Shown piece by piece: positions 40,698 to 52,619 of a stretch of DNA of 64,000 nt. The first letter of the stretch is position 1; each line of letters opens with the position of its first letter. Made by a program: the position numbers and the translations under genes. This DNA comes from Parietaria judaica (taxonomy: Eukaryota; Streptophyta; Magnoliopsida; Rosales; Urticaceae). The notes beneath the pieces are model-generated. The model had not been told where the DNA came from, searched no databases, and saw only the letters and a list, made by a program, of their open reading frames with translations. Where the stretch lies: NCBI GenBank assembly GCA_954871525.1, contig OX940871.1, forward strand, positions 14,972,532 to 15,036,531. Direction: 5' to 3'.

Positions 40698-42299
40698 GAG
40701 AAATGGCAGAGGTCAGTTAAGATTCATACGAAAAATAGAGTGTTGGAATTGCGGTAAAACGGGTCACATGAGGAAAGATTGTAGAGCTCCGAAGAAGAAA
40801 CAAGACAACAGAGAAGATGCCGTAAATGCGGCTACCGAAGAACTCGGTGATGCGTTATTCTTGTCGGCTGACAACCCGGTCAGTGGAATTGTCAAAGATT
40901 AGGGTGATGCGCTATTGTTGTCCGTTGATATCCCGATTAATAGTTGGGTGCTTGCTTCGGGAGCGTCTTTCCACACCGCTTTGAAAAAAGAGCAAACAAA
41001 GAACTATGTTGCGGGGAACCTCGGGAAAGTCTATTTAGCCGACGGCATACCACTAGATATTGTTAGTACCGGGGACATCACCTTGAAGATGCCAAACAGA
41101 TACACGTGGAATATTAAGAAGGTTCGACATTTGCCAAAATTGAAGCGCAACTTAATTTCGGTGGGCCAACTCGACGGAGAAGGCCACACGATAACCTTTG
41201 GAGGTGGAGCGTGGAAGGTAGCAAAGGGTGCTTTGGTTGTTGCCTGCGGCCATAAAAATGACAACAGGTCCGAGTGAGAAAGGTATGAAGATTCTAGTGA
41301 AAGAAGAAAATATTTCCGAGCTCAAGTCAATGGACCACCATTTCTACGAGAGCTGTGTGCTTGAGAAACAGCGGCGAGTTAGTTTCTCAAATGGAGGGAG
41401 ACAGTTGAAGACCGAGAAGTTAGAATTGGTTCACACTGATGTATGGGGACCGGCCCCGGTTGCTTCCCACGTAGGGTCACACTACTGCGTGACGTTCATC
41501 GACGATTCAACAAGAAAGCTTTGGGTCTACTTCATGAAACACAAGTCTGACGTTTTACCGTTTTTAAGAAATGGAAAGCTTTGGTTGAGAATGAGACAAG
41601 CTTGAAGTTGAAGAGTTTGAGATCCAACAACGGTGGAGAGTACATTGACGTAAACTTCAAGAGATATTGTGCCGAACATGGGATTAAGATGGTGAAGACC
41701 ATCCCTGGAACGCCTCAACAGAACGGAGTAGCGGAGAGGATGAACCGGACCATAAATGAGTGTGCAAGAAGCATGAGGTTACATTCCGGGCTACCGAAGA
41801 CGTTTTGGGCCGATGCGGTTAACACCGCGGCGTACTTGATCAACCGAAGACCATTCATTCCATTAAATTTCCGATTTCCGGAAGAGGCTTGGAGAGGGAA
41901 GAAGGTAAAGCTTTCTCATTTAAAGTTTTTGGTTGTTTGTCTTATGTTCATATTGGCTATGGTGATTCCGAGCTTGGTTATCAAATCTGGGATGACCAAA
42001 ACTGGAAGATCATCCGAAGCAGGGACATCATCTTAAATGAACAAGTGTTGTACAAAGAAAAGCTTCGAGAAGTCCCGAAAAGCCGCGTAACGGAGAATGA
42101 AAAATCAATGGTGGTTGATTTGAATGAGTTTCCGGCACACTAGGCGCAAAGGGCTGCCCCGGAAGTGGGAGAACAAGCAGCCAAAGAAGAGCATCGGCAT
42201 GAGAGTGATGGAGAAGGCGATGAAGAAGTTGACCCCCTATGAAGTCAACAAATGCCAATTTTCTCGGGTGAGAAGGCCAACGCAAAGTTTCTCACCATC
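40698..42299 (+). pseudogene. Ty1/copia polyprotein, 5' part: gag knuckle, PR, integrase
   Basis: Degenerate Tork/Tnt1-like copia coding sequence in several frames. Seen in order: CCHC knuckle CWNCGKTGHMRKDC (from 40742), a stop near 40899, a protease region with ASGASFH where the family has a catalytic Asp before SGA (here Ala, so dead), GAG-pre-integrase HHFYESC-like, and integrase pieces HTDVWGPAPVASHVGSHYCVTFIDDS and PGTPQQNGVAERMNRT. Frameshifts fall near 41270, 41560 and 41880. The element has no 5' LTR; its left end is an L2 LTR fragment. The coding sequence is cut at 42299 by the gypsy insertion and resumes at 46118. Confidence 0.88.
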
Positions 42300-42648
42300 T
42301 GATGTAGAGCAACGTACGAATCGAACAAGAACGCGTCTCAACGAGTAAAATACTCGGGTTTCTTCCAAGCAAGAGCTCGAATTTTATTAATCAAAAAACT
42401 TAATGAAAAATTCGCATACACCTTGCTAATAAGCTAGGGCTTAAACCGAAAAGCTAAATAAAAGGAATCTAACCCTAATATCTCTCTAACTAAAAGATAT
42501 AATTAATATATAATAAAACTTAAATAAACATGAATAAAAATCACAAAAACAGAAAATAAATCATATCTGAGCTTGTCCCGGAATGTGCCACTTCTCGTTC
42601 CTTCGATCCCACGCGTCCAAGAAGTTAAGACTGATTATGTCGGCATCA
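42300..42648 (-). repeat. 3' LTR of gypsy element
   Basis: 349 bp, TGATG...CATCA on plus. On the minus (coding) strand it lies downstream of RNase H and the PPT. Near-identical to 45764-46112. Confidence 0.95.
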
Positions 42649-42658
42649 TTCTCCCCCT
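42649..42658 (-). other. Polypurine tract of gypsy element
   Basis: On the minus strand AGGGGGAGAA directly abuts the 3' LTR, the normal position for plus-strand priming. Confidence 0.9.
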
Positions 42659-42699
42659 GGTCGAAAGAATTCGTCCCTGAATTCGGTGTAGCATCGTCG

Positions 42700-45600
42700 T
42701 CAGAGTTGTCTCCGGTGTAAGTGCGAAAATCCCGGTACGGACACGCGAAGTTGTTGAAGTAACAAGTGGCGTCGGCTAAGTGCATCGGCAACACGATTGA
42801 GAACACCCGCTTTATGTTTGATCGTGAACGTGAATTGTTGGAGAAAGTCAATCCATGAGGCATGGCGTGCGAATACCTTGTCTTGGGTGCCGAGATGTTT
42901 AAGCGCATTATGGTCCGTAAATAGGACGAACTCCCGGTGAAATAAATAGTGGCGCCAGTGGTGCACCGCACGAACAATCGCATAGAATTCGACATCGTAA
43001 GTATTGTACCTTGACTTAGGACCGGAGAGCTTCTCGCTAAAGTAAGCAACGGGACGAGAGCCTTGACTCAAAACAGCCCCGATACCGACTTTGGAGGTAT
43101 CGCAATGTAGTAGGAATGGTTGTTCAAAGTCCGGTAGAACAAGGATCGGTGCGGTAGTGAGCTTCGTTTTAATCTCGGCGAATGCTTTAGATGCATCCGG
43201 GCTCCAATGGAAGCGTCCCGTTTTAATGCACTCTGTGATCATTGCCATGATGGAGCTAAAGTGCGGAATAAAACGGCGATAAAAGGAAGCTAACCCGTGG
43301 AAGCTCCGGACTTCGGTCACCGTGGTGGGTGTCGGCCAAGAAGAGATGGCATGGACTTTGCCCGGATCTACAGCAAGACCCTCGGCGGAGACGATGTACC
43401 CTAAGAATTCCACGGACTCGGTCATAAAGGCACACTTGTGCAACGCGCCATAGAATTCATGGCTTCGGAATACTAGCAAGACGGCTCGAAGATGATGAAA
43501 ATGTTCCTCGGCGGTGGCACTATAAATAAGCACATCGTCGAAATAAACGACAACGAACTTTTCAATGAAAGGCCGAAGAGCTTAATTCATTACTCGCATA
43601 AAGGTGCTCGGTGCATTGGATAGGCCAAATGGCATGACGAGCCATTCATAAAGCCCCTCACGAGTCTTGAATGTCGTTTTCCACTCGTCGCCGGGTCGGA
43701 TTCGAATTTGGTGGTAGCCACTTTTCAGGTCGAGCTTACTAAACACGCGGGCGCCACTTAGTTGGTCAAGGAGGTCGTCGAGTCGTGGGATGGGGAAGCG
43801 ATAACGGACGGTGATCTTGTTAATGGCACGGCTATCCACGCACATGCGCCAAGTGCCATCCTTCTTTGGTGTGAGGAGCGCGGGCACGGCACACGGACTC
43901 AAACTTTCACGGATATGTCCTTTGGCAAGAAGCTCCTCGACTTGACGACGTAATTCTTCGTGCTCAACCGGGCTCATTCGGTAATGCGCGCGGTTCGGGA
44001 GTTGAGCATTCGGAACCAAGTCAATTTGATGTTGGATATCACGAAGGGGAGGCAGCGACGAAGGCGGGGAACTCGGAAAAATATCCGCGAACTCGGTTAG
44101 AAGCGGTTGGATCGATGGTGGGGCCACGCCGTAATCGGTGACGGATTTGCCCACGAGAGCAAACATAATACCGGACTCGGCAGCGGCACTCTCAAACTCG
44201 GATCGGGTGAGTAAACTCGGTGAGGTCCTTCACGTGGAAAGTGAGCTCGGATTAGTCGGTAAGAGTACAATTTTCTTGCCCCCGAAAAGAAAACTATAAG
44301 TGTTTGCGACGCCATCGTGTGTAGTCTTCCGATCGTATTGCCTAGGTCGACCTAAAAGCAAATGACATGCATCCATAGAAACCACATCACAAAGAACCTC
44401 ATCACAATATGACGTGCCAATGGAAAAATTTACCCGGAGACGTTGAGAAACGGGGACCTCGGTACCGGCTTGGAGCCAAGCGAGCTTATATGGTTTTGGG
44501 TGTGGTTCCGGTGTAAGGCCAAGTTTTTTGACAACCTCTTCGGCGATGACGTTTTCACAACTACCTGAGTCTATGACGAAGCGACAAACTTTACCGCCGA
44601 TGGTGCATGTCGAAAGAAAAATATTAGACCGAAGCCAACGGTCGTCCCGACTTTGTGGTGTGAGGAAATTTCGGCGGACCACAAGAGCGTGACCCACATC
44701 CCCGGGAAGTTCGACAGTGGTATCGCCCTCGTCGGCTTCTTCGTCGTAAATTGGGTCGCCTACAATTTGACTATCGGGATCGTCAATAAAAAGGCCGGGG
44801 CGGGACTGTTGGGGGCAATTTTGACGTCGATGTCCAAGTTCCCCACAACCGAAACAACGCATTGTTGACGGTTGTGCGCGTGATGGTAGGTTCGGTGTGG
44901 TGGTGGGGTTTGGTGGAGGAGGTGGTGGCGCCGGTGCAGTGGTGGTCGTGGTGTTTGGGTAACGCCGGCGAGCGTCTCCACGGGCTTGTTGATTTTTGAT
45001 GGCTATGGCCCGTTGTTGAGCTTCAGATACGGAGACGAGATCAAATAGGTTCATCATGTCTTGTATCGGTATGCGTAACCCGCCAATATACCTCGCCGTT
45101 AATTGAGCCTCCGATTCCGCTAAATCATTACGAATAACGAGCAAACGAAAAGCTGTTGTATAATCGGAAACGGATTCCGTACCTTGGCGTAAATTTTGGA
45201 GGGCGTGATAAAGCGTACGCTCATAATTAAACGGAAGGAATTCCGCCCGCATATGTTTGCGCATCTTTGCCCATGATGTGATCTTCGGTTTTCCCGTGCG
45301 ACTTCGTTGAGTCTTCAATTGATACCACCATGCCGCTGCACGTCCGCGGATCCGAGTGGCCACAAGGGAAGCTCTTCTGTCATCGGGCACCTCTTTAAAA
45401 TCGAGAACTTCTTCCGCTGCCACGATCCAATCAAGAAATTCTTCGGCTTGGAGACCGCCGTGGAATTCAGGGATTTCAACCTTGAACGAAGCCTCCCATC
45501 GTCCCGCTTCTTGAACCGCCGCACGTCCATGGAATTGGTGAGCGAGTGGGTTGACAAAATTGTCCACGGTTTCGGAGTCGTCCACCTGGTTTTGTTGTTC

Positions 45601-45732
45601 CGCTTGATTCCGCACCATCGCTTGCATCTGGCGGGTCAACAACTCTACCTGTGCACGTAATCCGTCGACCTCTTCTTGTCTCGGGTTGCTCTCAGCAAAA
45701 TTGTCATGAACGTTCCGCTTCTTCGGTGGCAT
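42700..45732 (-). pseudogene. gypsy gag-PR-RT-RNase H polyprotein, two stops
   Basis: A single frame from ATG at 45732 (MPPKKRNV) to the stop at 42700, interrupted only by TGA at 44230-44232 and TAA at 43582-43584. The TAA falls in the RT just after FMRVMN, where relatives have Gln. Seen: retrotransposon gag domain (AAEEVLDFKEVPDDRR, AAWWYQLK), knuckle CFGCGELGHRRQNCP, protease VIDSGSCENVI with its DSG triad intact, RT core with [11 protein letters not shown] and YFDD, then RNase H from [18 protein letters not shown] to VADALSRR. Integrase and chromodomain are absent. Apart from the two stops the frame is clean, which fits the low LTR divergence. It could be readable with suppression, but I treat it as dead. 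Confidence 0.9.
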
Positions 45733-45748
45733 CGCACAAGAGGCGGTT

Positions 45749-45761
45749 GGCTCTGATACCA
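45749..45761 (-). other. Primer binding site (initiator Met tRNA) of gypsy element
   Basis: On the minus strand TGGTATCAGAGCC starts two bases after the 5' LTR end. It is the standard plant PBS complementary to the 3' end of initiator methionine tRNA. Confidence 0.95.
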
Positions 45762-45763
45762 GA

Positions 45764-46112
45764 TGATGTAGAGCAACGTACGAATCGAACAAGAACGCGT
45801 CTCAACGAGTAAAATACTCGGGTTTCTTCCAAGCAAGAGCTCGAATTTTATTAATAAAAAAACTTAATGAAAAATTCGCATACACCTTGCTAATAAGCTA
45901 GGGCTTAAACCGAAAACCTAAATAAAAGGAATCTAACCCTAATATCTCTCTAACTAAAAGATATAATTAATAAATAATAAAACTTAAATAAACATGAATA
46001 AAAATCACAAAAACAGAAAATAAATCATATCTGAGCTTGTCCCGGAATGTGCCACTTCTCGTTCCTTCGATCCCACGCGTCCAAGAAGTTAAGACTGATT
46101 ATGTCGGCATCA
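45764..46112 (-). repeat. 5' LTR of gypsy element
   Basis: 349 bp, near-identical to 42300-42648. Differences seen include positions in 'taataaaaaaac', 'gaaaacctaaat' and 'aattaataaata'. Next to the PBS on the minus strand. Confidence 0.95.
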
Positions 46113-46117
46113 CCATC

Positions 46118-47690
46118 GCTCAACCATATTTTGCTCACTGGCAAGGGTGAACCCGAGAGCTATGATGAAGCTAAGGAAGTCGATGAATCGAGCGAGTGGG
46201 AGTTTGCGATGAAGGACGAGATGGACTTGTTGTTGTGCAATAAAACGTGGGAGTTAGCCGAGCTACCGGTGAAAAAGAAGGCGTTACAAAACAAGTGGGT
46301 CTACCGAATAAAGGAAGAACACGACGCGAGTAAGCGCTACAAAGCGCGGTTTGTCCTGAAGGGCTTCCAACAAAAGGAAGGCGTTAACTACACCGAGATT
46401 TTCTCTTCAGTAGTCAAGTTGGTAACTATCCGAACCGTCCTTGGATTAGTGGCAAAATAAGATCTACACCTTCAAAAATGGATGTGAAGATGGTGTTTCT
46501 TCATGGGGATTTGAAAGAAGGGATCTACATGAAACAACCGGAAGGCTTCAAGGTCTAAGGCAAAGAGAAGATGGTGTGCAAGCTCCAAAAGAGTTTGTAC
46601 GGCTTGAAACAAGCTCCGAGACAATGGTACAAGAAGTTTGACTCTTTCATGAAGAAAGCCGAGTTCGTGAGGTGCGAGGCGGATCATTGTTGCTACTTTA
46701 AGAGATTTGAAGACTCTTACATGATTTTTCTCCTCTACGTCGATGACATGCATAGTAGGAGCAGATCTTCATGAAATCAAGAAGTTGAATAAAAGGTTGT
46801 CAAGGGAATTTGCGATGAAGGATCTCGGCGCCGCGAAGCAAACCCTCGGGGTGAGGATTATCCGAAGCAAGGATGGGTTGAAACTTTCACAAAAAGAGTA
46901 TGTGAAAACGATCATCAAGAAGTTCAACATTGAAGATGCCAAGCCGGTTGAACTCCTTTGGGTAGCCACTTTCGGTTATCTAAAGATGACTCGCCAAAGA
47001 CTGAGGAAGAGAGGGCACACATGGACAAGGTTCTGTACGCTTCGGCTATTGGGAGCCTTATGTACGCGATGGTATGTACAAGGCCCAACATTGCACATGC
47101 AGTGGGAGTTGTTAGCTGATTTATGAGCAATCCGGGGAAACAACATTGGGAAGCCGTGAAGTGGATTTTCAAGTACCTCAAAGGAAGCTCAAGTTTAGCG
47201 TTGTACTTTCGGAAGTCAAGCTCGGGGCTTGAAGGGTTCGTCGATGCGGACAATGGCGGGGACGTCGACAGTAGAAAGAGCACATCCGATTATGTTTACA
47301 CATTCGGAGGTACGACAATCAGTTGGCTTTCAAGGTTGCAAAAGATCGTTGCTCTTTCTAGTTGTGAAGCTGACTATGCAGCTATAACGGAGGCTATAAA
47401 GGAGATGATTTGGCTTCAGTCTTTTCTACAAGAGCTAAACCTTAATCAAGAGAGTTACGTGCTCTAGAGCGATAGCCCGAGCGCCATTCATTTGGCTAAG
47501 AATCCCGCTTATCATGCCCGGAGAAAGCACATACAACCTCGGTAACACTTCATCAGATCGGCATTGGAGGACGATGTGCTAGTTCTCGAGAAGATTGCGG
47601 GAAGTGAGAATCCCACGAACATGTTGACGAAGGTCGTGCCATACGAGAAACTGAAGTTGTGTGCAACTTCAGTTGGGCTCCTCAAGTGAT
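46118..47690 (+). pseudogene. Ty1/copia polyprotein, 3' part: RT and RNase H
   Basis: Continues the copia element after the gypsy insertion. RT is seen as WEFAMKDEMD, NKWVYRIKEEHD and FQQKEGVNYTEIFS, then YGLKQAPRQWYKKF and LLYVDDM (the YVDD catalytic motif). RNase H is seen as FVDADNGGDVDSRKSTSDYV and ALSSCEADYAAITEA, and the end as NPTNMLTK. Several frameshifts and stops (near 46460, 46556, 46760, 46960, 47122, 47465) make it inactive. It is more decayed than the gypsy element inside it, as the nesting order requires. Confidence 0.9.
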
Positions 47691-47753
47691 GATCAGAGCC
47701 GCCGCTTGCAAGCTTTGAGACAGGTGATTGTAATTATTCTTCAAGTGAGAGAT

Positions 47754-48171
47754 TGTTATTATGTGAAGCCTAATTTAATTGGGAAAGTCATGATTAGCTT
47801 AGGAGTAATATTGGTATTTTCTCTATATTGCTTTTGGACTTTCTTGATGGGAAAGTTATCTTCTTGGACAAGCTTTGGCTTTTAGGGTTAAGTATAGAGC
47901 TCGGTGGGTTTTCTTCTTCCACTAGAGAGAGAGTGAAAAGGTGAAAGCTTTGTGTGAAAAGCTTGGAGAGAAAAGCATTGGGTTGTGAGGGCTTTGTTTC
48001 AGCCACCATTTCTGCTTGTGGGTGTGTTGCTCTTGATGTGGGGACATCAAGAAGAAAGAGAAGAACAAGGGGTTTTGTTCTTGAGTGAGAAACACTTGTA
48101 AACACTTGTAATCTCCGGTGTCATTTTATTTTATTTTGTAATCAAGGGGATTCAGTGCTTATTCCCTAACA
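47754..48171 (+). repeat. 3' LTR of the copia element
   Basis: It starts TGTTATTATG directly after a purine-rich tract (AAGTGAGAGAT) and ends CCCTAACA, so TGTTA and TAACA are inverted termini. 418 bp. No 5' LTR partner exists in the window, which makes the boundary call depend on the termini and the PPT. Confidence 0.75.
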
Positions 48172-51100
48172 ACGCGGCCTCATTGTCTTCGTTTAGGCTC
48201 ACAAATGTTAAAAAGATTTGCACCACAACGTTGATGTCGTAGACCGGGTTCTCCCTCGCGATATACCAAAATTTAAACTTTGAATCATTACCACAGTCTC
48301 GAATCTCTTGGATCCATTGTTTCCTAAAAGTTTTCTCAATCTATTTGAAGATGTACTAGAAATAAGAAGAGGTTAGGAGTTAGGACACACCCATTAGTTT
48401 CCTTGAATGATTTTGTTCCATGACTTTGTCATAGATGACATCGGCTTCAAATTAGTTCTTTTTGTTGAAATGAAATACTTTGTGAAGATTCCAATGTAAA
48501 ACATGGATAAAAACTTATTGTTCGAAATTCATATTTTGGTTGGAAGTTTAGAAAGATAATGTCGCCGAAGAAGAAAAAAAGGGGAAAATTTGCGGTACGA
48601 TTTCTTAGATTTAGCTACATAACATCGTTAAAAAATATATGAAATTATCAAACTCTGCTGTAAAATTTAGATTATGTATAGATATACATATTCTTCAATA
48701 ACATAATACTTGAGAATATCAGAAAAATGAATAAAGTTTTTGAAATTTACAGTAAAATAGAACTTAAGTTTATATGGTTACAGTGTAAAATTCAACTTAA
48801 AAATATATAACACAAAAGAAAAAGAAAAAACCAAGATATTAAATGTCGCGATTTTTCATGGAAATGTCGACCGACTTTCGTTTTTCGAGGATATGCGAAA
48901 GGAAAACATTTTCGTTTCGCTGATTTTTTACCATTTTTCGCGAAATTCGCATGGGCAGGTGGATGTAATATCGTTTTTTGTTTTTGTGAGTAAAAATTGC
49001 GAAAAAGTGGTTGGAATTTCATAAATTTCAGCAAAAATACCAATTAAACTTTCGGCAAAAACAATAAACTTAATATTATACACATTCAAATAATATTATA
49101 CACTTAACATACATATTAAATTCATCTAACATACATATATACTTAATACATATTCATTTAATATTCAGCTAATATTAAATTTGTTAACATACATATATAC
49201 AATTAACATGCATATTCACTTAATATTACACACTTAATTAACATACTTATATTTACTTCACATAATAATTGACTTAATATTATACACTTCAAGTAATAAA
49301 GTGACTTAATATTATACATTTCACCTACATATTTAAGTTACAAATGTGTTTTGTTGTATATAATTATAATGTCTTGTATTTATTAAATATGTAGTTTTGA
49401 ACCTATATAAATATCTTGTTTAAATACTCAAATATTTTTTACAAAATATCCGTCGAAAACCCCATCGGTATGCGGTATGCCCATGCAAAAAATGCGTTAT
49501 ATGCGGCATGCGGCATGCCTTTTTATTACAATTTGCCCATCGACACACCCATCGACAAGCGATATATCCATAAAACAGAAAATGCAAAACGACATTGACA
49601 AGCGACATTTTAAACCTTATAAAAAACCATAAATATATAGTTTTATTATAAGCTAACGAGAGTTAAAAATGAATACATGAGACCTGAGAGAGAGTGGTAT
49701 ATTCGGGATGTGTCTTTTTCTTCTGGACATCTAATATTTGTATAGGGAATTGCGAAGGTGGAATGGAATCTCTCTAAACTTTATGTATATTTATTTAATT
49801 TATTATTAAACTATTTTGAGATGAGACATGAAGATCCTAATATAAGAGTGTCACCTTAGGTGGCTAAAACTCATCATCAATGTAAAAATTCTGTGAACCA
49901 CGTGGCTTTCCTCATGAATTTCCACTTATAAACTTCCCTATTCCACCACAATTCATTACTAATCTTAGGCAACTTAATTATCCCCAACCACTCAATAATG
50001 AAGGTATATTATTATAAATGCCTTTTTTTTCTTTGTTTTCTTGTGCTAAAAATAATGTTATAATAAAAATATAGAAATTATAAAAAAATGCATATTTTGT
50101 GTTAAAAGTTTTTAAAAAATACTCATGTGTGAAAGTAAAAAATACACACGGTGCGCATTTTTCTTAAACCTTTGACACAAAATGGATATTTTTTAAAATA
50201 ATTTATAAAAATAAATAACTATACAAGAGCTACAAAAACTTCAAATAGTTGATAACGAACCTTAATTTCTCTCATAGTACAATGCAAGGCACTTTGGCCA
50301 ACATTGTCACCACGTAGTCAAACTTAAAGCAAGCAAAAATATAATCAATAGAAGCAAAAGTATGGTCAAAGCTTGCGTCGCCACATAAAAATTCATAATG
50401 AAGAGTTAGCGGAAAAACTTACAATTTTATTACATCATCGAGTAGTGATTCTTAAAATAAATATGATAATGGGTCTTGACATCAGCAAAACAAGCCCAAT
50501 GAAGCCCATCAACATCGAAAAGGTTTTCCAAGTAGGGTTATGAATTGCACTTGCTATCTGTATAAAAACCATTGCATTCACTTTCGTGTGTTAGCTAACT
50601 ATGGATATATTATGCAGTCTCTTCCTTTCCTCTCTCTCTTTGTTTGTAAGGCAATAAGTGACTGATGCGATTGATTACTATCGCAATCGGTCCTTTAAAT
50701 TGCCGAGAAAGACCGGATCTCAAATGCTTGCGGTTCTCGCTCTCTCCATGCGACATTCGCATTCGATGTTCCTATATGCATGCATCGTTTCTTATTTTCA
50801 ACTAAATTTGCCGATTATTATTTGCCAAGTCACGGCCAACCCAGGCTCCGTATCTTCAAATTTTAAAGATCGCAATTTCTTTTCATATATATATTTAATT
50901 CTTAAATTTATAAATATAATCTTTAATACTTTTAAATCTTCACAAATTTGATATAACGTCAGTAATTAATGGGTATCCATGGCTAGCTCATGCACACCTT
51001 TATGACTATTTTAATTTAGTGATAGTGATGAAATAAAAACTGGTTATCTATTATCATGCTATGCATAATTTTTAGATATTGACGGTAAAAAAAATTAAAA

Positions 51101-51504
51101 CTAATGAAAGTCTCGGTATTTGATAATTTTTTTTTGTGGCAAAAAGATCTAAAATTTACACAAATTTGGTGAAAAAGACAAAAAAATTCCCCTGCAAATT
51201 AAAGTCTCGACGTTTATAAACATGTTTTATTTTTGGGCTAGCCAAAACTGGATTAAGCCGAAAACTGTGCCAGCTTGTTTTTTTTTATATAAAAATAATC
51301 TCATGAATAAAAAATACATTAAAATCAAGTAATAAATAATGTAAAGACGTTAAAATTTCAAAACAAATAGATTCTTAAACGTTAAAACTATGATGCATCA
51401 ATGAAAAAAGAAAGAGGGTAAAATTGGGCTGTAAAGCGCCTATATGACTTTCGAAAGCCTTTCAATTCCCATTTTTGACAATTATAGTCAATTTTGTATC
51501 AAAT
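48172..51504. other. Long AT-rich intergenic region
   Basis: No gene was recognised. About 49070-49330 is a run of short imperfect repeats of 'cacttaatattatacac' and 'aacatacatat'. A foldback repeat lies at about 50090-50200. The remaining ORFs are short and show no family motif. Confidence 0.5.
50090..50200. repeat. Foldback repeat, second copy of the 18230-18350 family
   Basis: It shares 'cattttgtgt', 'gtaaaaaatacacacggtg' and 'gcatttttcttaaacctttgacacaaaatgg' with the copy at 18230-18350, and is again self-complementary. Confidence 0.7.
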
Positions 51505-52510
51505 TCTGATAGAGACCAGACAAAACCAAACTCTGATGGCAAAACTTTCACCCCTGATTTTCTCTTCGAAAAAAATATTACATATATAATGACGACGTAC
51601 CAGTAACCAAGTCTACAATTATTATCAAATATAAAACGAAAAAACAAACAGTCGGATCCATTCATCAACCCAGACAAAGTATTGCGAAAGTTAAAGACGT
51701 AACTTTTACAACACGACTCCGGTTTTGCAAGCAAGAACAGAAAGAGTCTTTGAAACGACACATTGTAAGTTCATGACGCGTGTTGTGCGATCTTCCTTTC
51801 AAGGGATTTTTGTCGGATCCAGTCACCTTGTCCCCTTCCTTGCCGTTTTTCACGAGGAAGAATGTGGGAACGCTGCTGATGTTCCATTGCGCTGCGACGT
51901 CTGTGCTTTCGTCGATGTCCACTTTCAAATGTTGGGGTATTTTCCAGCTAAAAATACGGATATTTATATATCCGGAAAAATACGGATCCGGATAAAAAAC
52001 ACCGGATATGTATATATCCGGGTAATTTTTTTTAGCAAATAATTAGAATTAATCTGCGCCGTTCGATTAGCGAGATAGACGGCCCAAATTAATCCTATTT
52101 TTAATTTTAACTTAAAAAACTTTAAAAATACAATAACCGGATCCGGACCTGTCTGGGAATTTTTTCCCGGACCCGGAAGTGTCTATCCGGGTTTTAAAAA
52201 AAAGGTCTTTGTAATGCCTCTCATTTAAGGGATTAGTAGAGAGGAGACATCGCATGGCAAGGACCGCATTACATGGCCGTGAAATATAGAACAACAAGCC
52301 GCGATTTCCTCGAAGCACCCTTGAGCTTTGTTTCCAATTCACCGCCGGATTTTACTGCGGTTATTTCGCCTGTTACACAGCTACGGTAATAGAAGGACGA
52401 GAACATGTAAAATTAAGACTATATTAAATTGTGTAAAACCCGGTCCTGGTTTAATCCCCCACGTAGTAAGTTATGCTAAACGATCCCAAGAAGATAAAAA
52501 ATATTTACAC
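51505..52510 (-). pseudogene. TDX 3'-exon pseudogene, direct orientation, with ~275-bp insert
   Basis: A copy of the last TDX exon with its 3' flank and part of the intron upstream. Readable pieces include [19 protein letters not shown] and [11 protein letters not shown]. The thioredoxin active site has a stop codon in place of Trp (WCGPC becomes stop-CGPC, near 52276). An unrelated insert of about 275 bp (51953-52228), rich in CCGGAT-type inverted blocks, splits the copy between the regions matching 57134 and 57148. The 3' end carries further frameshifts. It cannot make a thioredoxin. Confidence 0.85.
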
Positions 52511-52619
52511 TACAATAGCCATTGGGTACTTTCTCCGTACAACAAAAAGTATACCACACGTGTTTTAAGGCATTTCAACTAGGTTTAGGGGAAAGAATTG
52601 GCAAAAAGACCTTGGTTGA

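Larger units (their letters stand above)
42300..46112 (-). mobile_element. Young Ty3/gypsy retrotransposon lacking integrase
   Basis: A complete LTR-to-LTR structure of 3813 bp. Both LTRs are 349 bp with about three differences, the target duplication CCATC is exact (42295-42299 and 46113-46117), and there is a PBS and a PPT. One reading frame gives gag, protease, RT and RNase H. RNase H ends about 50 bp from the PPT, so there is no room for integrase. It is inserted in the copia element between its integrase and RT. It is non-autonomous as it stands and would need integrase in trans. Confidence 0.95.

Noticed and set aside
42700..45732. Endogenous caulimovirus-type pararetrovirus
   Set aside because: LTRs, a 5-bp target duplication, PBS next to the 5' LTR and a PPT next to the 3' LTR all show an LTR retrotransposon. 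No movement or coat protein domain was seen.
49416..49608. Mirror ORFs around 49.5 kb
   Set aside because: They arise from a locally palindromic 'gcggcatgc' cluster and have no protein motif.
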